Shown here: positions 61,128-64,000 of the stretch, in pieces
How positions within the stretch are numbered: the first letter of the stretch is position 1
How the letters are laid out: each line of letters begins with the position of its first letter
Source: JAXLRU01 sp046330935
Lineage (GTDB): Bacteria; Actinomycetota; Actinomycetes; Actinomycetales; Kineosporiaceae
Assembly: GCA_046330935.1 (NCBI GenBank)
Contig: JAXLRU010000002.1
Span: 682,001 to 746,000, forward strand
Length of the DNA stretch: 64,000 bases
Reading direction: 5' to 3'
Made by a program: the position numbers and the translations under genes
Notes under the pieces: generated by a model
Databases searched by the model: none
What the model saw: the letters and a program-made list of their open reading frames with translations, nothing else
What the model was told of the DNA's origin: nothing

Positions 61128-61892
61128 ATGAGCTCGGACGCGCCCACGGACGCCCCCGCCGCACACGGGGTGACCGGACTCGCCGCACCGAGCGGCCTGC
61201 CGTTGGCCGAACGGGACGACAAGGCCCTCATGGCGGCCCACGTCGCGGGCGACCCCACCGCGTTCACGGAACTGGTCCGGCGCCACCGCGACCGGCTGTG
61301 GGCCGTCGCCGCCCGCACGATGTCCGACCGCCAGGAGGCGGAGGACGCCCTGCAGGACGCCCTGATCTCCGCCTACCGCAACGCCGGCTCCTACCGGGGC
61401 GACGCCGCGGTGACGACGTGGCTGCACCGGGTCGTCGTCAACGCCTGCCTCGACCGCATCCGGCGCCGGCAGGTGCGGCCCACCGTCGCGTGGGGCGACC
61501 GCGAGGTGGCGTCCCGGCGCGACGACCACGCGGCGACCGAGGCGCGACTCGACGTCCGCGCGGCGCTGGCCCTGCTGCCCGAGGGCCAGCGCGCCGCCAT
61601 CGTGCTGGTCGACATGGAGGAGCTGTCCGTCTCCGAGGCCGCCGGCATGCTCGGCGTCGCCGAGGGCACGGTGAAGTCGCGGTGCTCGCGCGGGAGGGCG
61701 GCCCTCGCCGTCCTGCTGCGGGGGGCGTCGACCCCCGGGGATCCAGGGGGACGACCCGGGAACCAGGGGGGCGGCCCGCGCGTCGCACCGGCGACCCCCA
61801 CGGCCGCCGCCGGGCACGACGCCGATCCCCCCGGTGACGCGGCGACGCGCCGGACGGGGACCCGACCCACCGAGGGAGGAGGTGCCGCGTGA
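61128..61892 (+). CDS. sigM: ECF sigma factor SigM
   Basis: 254 residues from ATG 61128. Region 2 is GDPTAFTELVRRHRDRLWAV, SDRQEAEDALQDALISAYRN and TTWLHRVVVNACLDRIRRRQ. Region 4 is LLPEGQRAAIVLVDMEELSV followed by SEAAGMLGVAEGTVKSRCSR. A Gly/Pro-rich C-terminal tail of about 50 residues follows. The assignment to sigM rests on position between the MurJ pseudokinase and trxB. It overlaps the anti-sigma gene by 4 nt. Confidence 0.9.
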   Translation: MSSDAPTDAPAAHGVTGLAAPSGLPLAERDDKALMAAHVAGDPTAFTELVRRHRDRLWAVAARTMSDRQEAEDALQDALISAYRNAGSYRGDAAVTTWLHRVVVNACLDRIRRRQVRPTVAWGDREVASRRDDHAATEARLDVRAALALLPEGQRAAIVLVDMEELSVSEAAGMLGVAEGTVKSRCSRGRAALAVLLRGASTPGDPGGRPGNQGGGPRVAPATPTAAAGHDADPPGDAATRRTGTRPTEGGGAA

Positions 61893-62917
61893 GCGCGCAG
61901 CCGCCGTACGAGGACCAGCCCACCCCGGCCCCCACCGACATCGCACCCCCCCGCCACCCCGACCGCGACGCCCTCGCCGACCACGCCGCCGGCGTGCTCA
62001 CCGAGGCCGACGACGCGCTCGTCGCCGACCACGTGGCGGGCTGCGCTCAGTGCCGTGCCGACCTCGAGGAGCTCGACGCCGTCCGCAAGCTGCTGCTGGC
62101 CGAGGACCCCGGACCGATGCCCGACGACGTGTGGGGGCGGATCGAGGCCGCACTGCTGGCCGAGGGCTCCCCCGCGGTCTCCCCCCGCTCGACGCCGACG
62201 CCGCTTGCCGCGATGCGCGCCACCGATGCCGACGAGGCGTCCGCGGCCGACGGCGCGGCCGACGGCGCGGCCGAGGTCTCCGGGCTCACCGTGCTGCGCC
62301 GTCCCACGGGGCGTGCCGGCCGGGCCCGCACCGCGCCCCGCTGGCTGCCGCTCATGGCCGCCGCGGCGGGCATCGCGGGTGTCCTCGGCGGGCTCGCCGT
62401 CGCCGTCCAGGCGTGGGCCCCCGGCGGGCAGGACGCCGACAAGCCGGCCGCCGCCTCCGCCGACATGTCGCTGAACGGCGAGCGGGGGCGGGTGGCCCTC
62501 GCCGCCGCCGTCCAGGCGACCGGGACCGACTACCGCAAGGCCTCCCTGACGGCCCAGGTGGCCCGGCTCGTCGACGGCCGCGACAGTGCCGCGTTCGACT
62601 CGGGCGACGGCGCCGACGGGAAGGCCGCCGAGGGCGGCTCCGCCGGGCGGCCCTCCCCGTCCGCCCAGGCCGCGTACGCCGCCGGCGACGAGCGGCTGCG
62701 CGATCCCGCGGCGCTCCAGCAGTGCCTGGCCGGGCTGGGGCTCGCCGACGTCGTCCCGCTGGCCGTCGACCTCGCCCGGTACGAGGGTCGCGACGCCGCG
62801 CTGCTCGTCGTCCCCACGCCCGGGCAGTCCTCGGTCGAGGTGTACGCGGTGTCCCGGCGGTGCGGGGACGCCTCCGCCGACGACGGCGCCTTCTCCTACA
62901 CCCGGATCGACCGCTAG
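61889..62917 (+). CDS. Anti-sigma-M factor (ZAS-domain, membrane)
   Basis: 342 residues from a GTG at 61889 that overlaps the sigM stop, with GGAGG eight bases upstream. The ZAS motif is ADHVAGCAQCRADL near residue 50, followed by an Ala/Asp-rich cytoplasmic part, one membrane segment (LPLMAAAAGIAGVLGGLAVAV) and an extracytoplasmic domain of about 165 residues ending YAVSRRCGDASADDG. It should hold SigM inactive at the membrane. It occupies the RsmA position of other actinomycetes. Confidence 0.85.
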   Translation: MSAQPPYEDQPTPAPTDIAPPRHPDRDALADHAAGVLTEADDALVADHVAGCAQCRADLEELDAVRKLLLAEDPGPMPDDVWGRIEAALLAEGSPAVSPRSTPTPLAAMRATDADEASAADGAADGAAEVSGLTVLRRPTGRAGRARTAPRWLPLMAAAAGIAGVLGGLAVAVQAWAPGGQDADKPAAASADMSLNGERGRVALAAAVQATGTDYRKASLTAQVARLVDGRDSAAFDSGDGADGKAAEGGSAGRPSPSAQAAYAAGDERLRDPAALQQCLAGLGLADVVPLAVDLARYEGRDAALLVVPTPGQSSVEVYAVSRRCGDASADDGAFSYTRIDR

Positions 62918-62937
62918 GCCCGCGCGTGGTCCCCCGG

Positions 62938-62963
62938 GGAACACCGGGCACCTAGGATCGGTT
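62938..62963 (+). promoter_or_regulatory. SigR/SigH-type promoter of trxB
   Basis: GGAAC (62938-62942), exactly 18 nt, then GTT (62961-62963). This matches the actinobacterial thiol-stress sigma consensus GGAAT/C-N18-GTT known from Streptomyces SigR and mycobacterial SigH, both of which control trxB. It lies 38 bp upstream of the GTG start. TAGGAT inside the spacer could serve as a second, vegetative -10. Confidence 0.7.
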
Positions 62964-63001
62964 GTCGTCGCCGAATCAACCGCCCGTCCCTGGAGCACCA
63001 C

Positions 63002-64000
63002 GTGAGTGACGTCGTCCGCGATGTGATCGTCATCGGTTCCGGCCCTGCCGGGTACACGGCGGCGGTGTACGCAGCCCGCGCCCAGCTCAACCCGCTGGTC
63101 TTCGAGGGGTCCGTCACCGCGGGTGGGGCCCTGATGAACACCAGCGAGGTCGAGAACTTCCCCGGGTTCCCCGACGGCGTGCAGGGCCCCGAGCTGATGG
63201 ACAAGCTGCGTGCCCAGGCCGAGAAGTTCGGCGCCGAGCTGGTCAGTGACGACGTCGTCGAGGTCGACCTCTCGGGCTCGGTGAAGAAGGTCGTCGTCGG
63301 CGACGAGAAGTGGGGCACGCGGGCCACGCACCTGGCCCGCACGGTCATCCTCGCGACCGGCTCGGCCTACCGGGAGCTCGGCCTCGACAGCGAGAAGCGG
63401 CTCTCCGGCAAGGGTGTGTCGTGGTGCGCGACGTGTGACGGCTTCTTCTTCCGCGACCAGGACATCGCCGTCATCGGTGGCGGTGACTCCGCGCTGGAGG
63501 AGGCCACGTTCCTCACCCGGTTCGCGCGCTCGGTGACGCTCGTGCACCGCCGCGACCAGCTGCGCGCCTCCAAGATCATGCAGGAGCGCGCCTTCGCCGA
63601 CCCCAAGATCTCGTTCCGTTGGAACAGTGAGGTCGCCGACGTCCTCGGCGACGCCAAGGTGTCGGGGATCCGCCTGCGGGACGTGACGACCGGCGTCGAG
63701 TCCGAGCTCCCCGTGACGGGCGTCTTCGTCGCCATCGGGCACGACCCGCGCAGCTCGCTGGTGGCGGGTCAGGTCGAGCTCGACCGCAACGGGTACATCG
63801 CCGTCGAGGGGCGGTCCTCGCGGACCAACCTGCCGGGCGTGTTCGCCTGCGGGGACGTCGTCGACCACACGTATCGTCAGGCCATCACCGCGGCGGGGTC
63901 CGGCTGTGTGGCCGCCCTCGACGCCGAGCACTACCTCGCGGCCCTGGCCGACGAGACCGACCCGGAGCGCCCCGGCGCCGCCGAGTCCGCTGCAGTCACC
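63002..64000 (+). CDS. trxB: Thioredoxin reductase (cut at window edge)
   Basis: 333 codons open to the edge from a GTG at 63002 with CTGGAG upstream. FAD loop is VIVIGSGPAGYTAAVYAARA, redox centre is SWCATCDGFFF, NADPH loop is IAVIGGGDSALEEATFL and the C-terminal FAD motif is LPGVFACGDVVDHTYRQAIT. The catalytic domains are complete; only the last few residues or a tail may lie outside. It reduces thioredoxin with NADPH. trxA is expected next to the right. Confidence 0.97.
   Translation, partial: MSDVVRDVIVIGSGPAGYTAAVYAARAQLNPLVFEGSVTAGGALMNTSEVENFPGFPDGVQGPELMDKLRAQAEKFGAELVSDDVVEVDLSGSVKKVVVGDEKWGTRATHLARTVILATGSAYRELGLDSEKRLSGKGVSWCATCDGFFFRDQDIAVIGGGDSALEEATFLTRFARSVTLVHRRDQLRASKIMQERAFADPKISFRWNSEVADVLGDAKVSGIRLRDVTTGVESELPVTGVFVAIGHDPRSSLVAGQVELDRNGYIAVEGRSSRTNLPGVFACGDVVDHTYRQAITAAGSGCVAALDAEHYLAALADETDPERPGAAESAAVT

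Overview
This window is bacterial chromosomal DNA of very high GC, with dense coding, many GTG and some TTG starts, and 4-nt ATGA/GTGA/TTGA overlaps between consecutive genes. Gene content (ino1, PadR, PBP1-type synthase with a Ser/Thr/Pro-rich tail, rpsF-ssb-rpsR-rplI, pcnA-Nudix-DUF6049-MurJ-pseudokinase-sigM-anti-sigma-trxB) identifies an actinomycete. The genus cannot be fixed from sequence alone. From memory, the order from rplI to trxB matches the oriC-flanking block of Streptomyces and relatives, so dnaA and oriC would be expected a few kb beyond the right edge. No tRNA, rRNA, CRISPR array, insertion sequence or prophage was seen.

Left arm (1-33.8 kb) is accessory. It holds the end of a LamB/YcsF (PxpA) gene; an aldo/keto reductase and a CPA1 antiporter; a coupled ECF sigma/anti-sigma/ABC exporter operon (4.9-8.5 kb); a VOC/AraC pair; the first tandem pair of secreted DUF2690-like proteins (9.6-10.7 kb); an SDR-type reductase; and a long secreted protein. 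A leftward five-gene run follows (GH13, DUF2243, shortened GH15, two dynamin-like GTPases; 14.1-21.6 kb). Next is a four-gene translationally coupled membrane operon (SDR, polytopic membrane protein, CPBP-like protein, bitopic surface protein; 22.3-26.2 kb). A LysR/SfnB-type flavoprotein pair, a six-repeat secreted protein, a PNPOx-like protein and an MFS transporter complete the arm.

Middle (33.8-45.7 kb): the conserved leftward block PBP1 / polytopic glycosyltransferase-like protein / rpsF-ssb-rpsR-rplI, closed by a strong hairpin, and the rightward padR-ino1 block. The padR promoter carries a perfect inverted repeat at its predicted transcription start. Between the two lie a second tandem DUF2690 pair, a HEAT-like protein and a fibronectin-III protein.

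Right arm (45.8-64 kb): a three-gene operon of a leaderless peptidoglycan-binding/DUF1906 protein, a small membrane protein and a Tat-exported M15-like protein; a fifth DUF2690 gene whose upstream region carries a phased array of G-runs plus two hairpins; MFS and VOC genes; then pcnA (leftward) and the cell-envelope/redox block. There DUF6049 and MurJ form one uninterrupted reading frame, which is unusual. It is followed by a separate membrane pseudokinase, SigM and its anti-sigma, and trxB behind a SigR/SigH-type promoter motif.

The most unusual items are the DUF6049-MurJ fusion, the five DUF2690-like paralogs with a conserved C-terminal extension, the phased G-run array, the leaderless DUF1906 operon, and the coupled CPBP operon with an altered catalytic motif.
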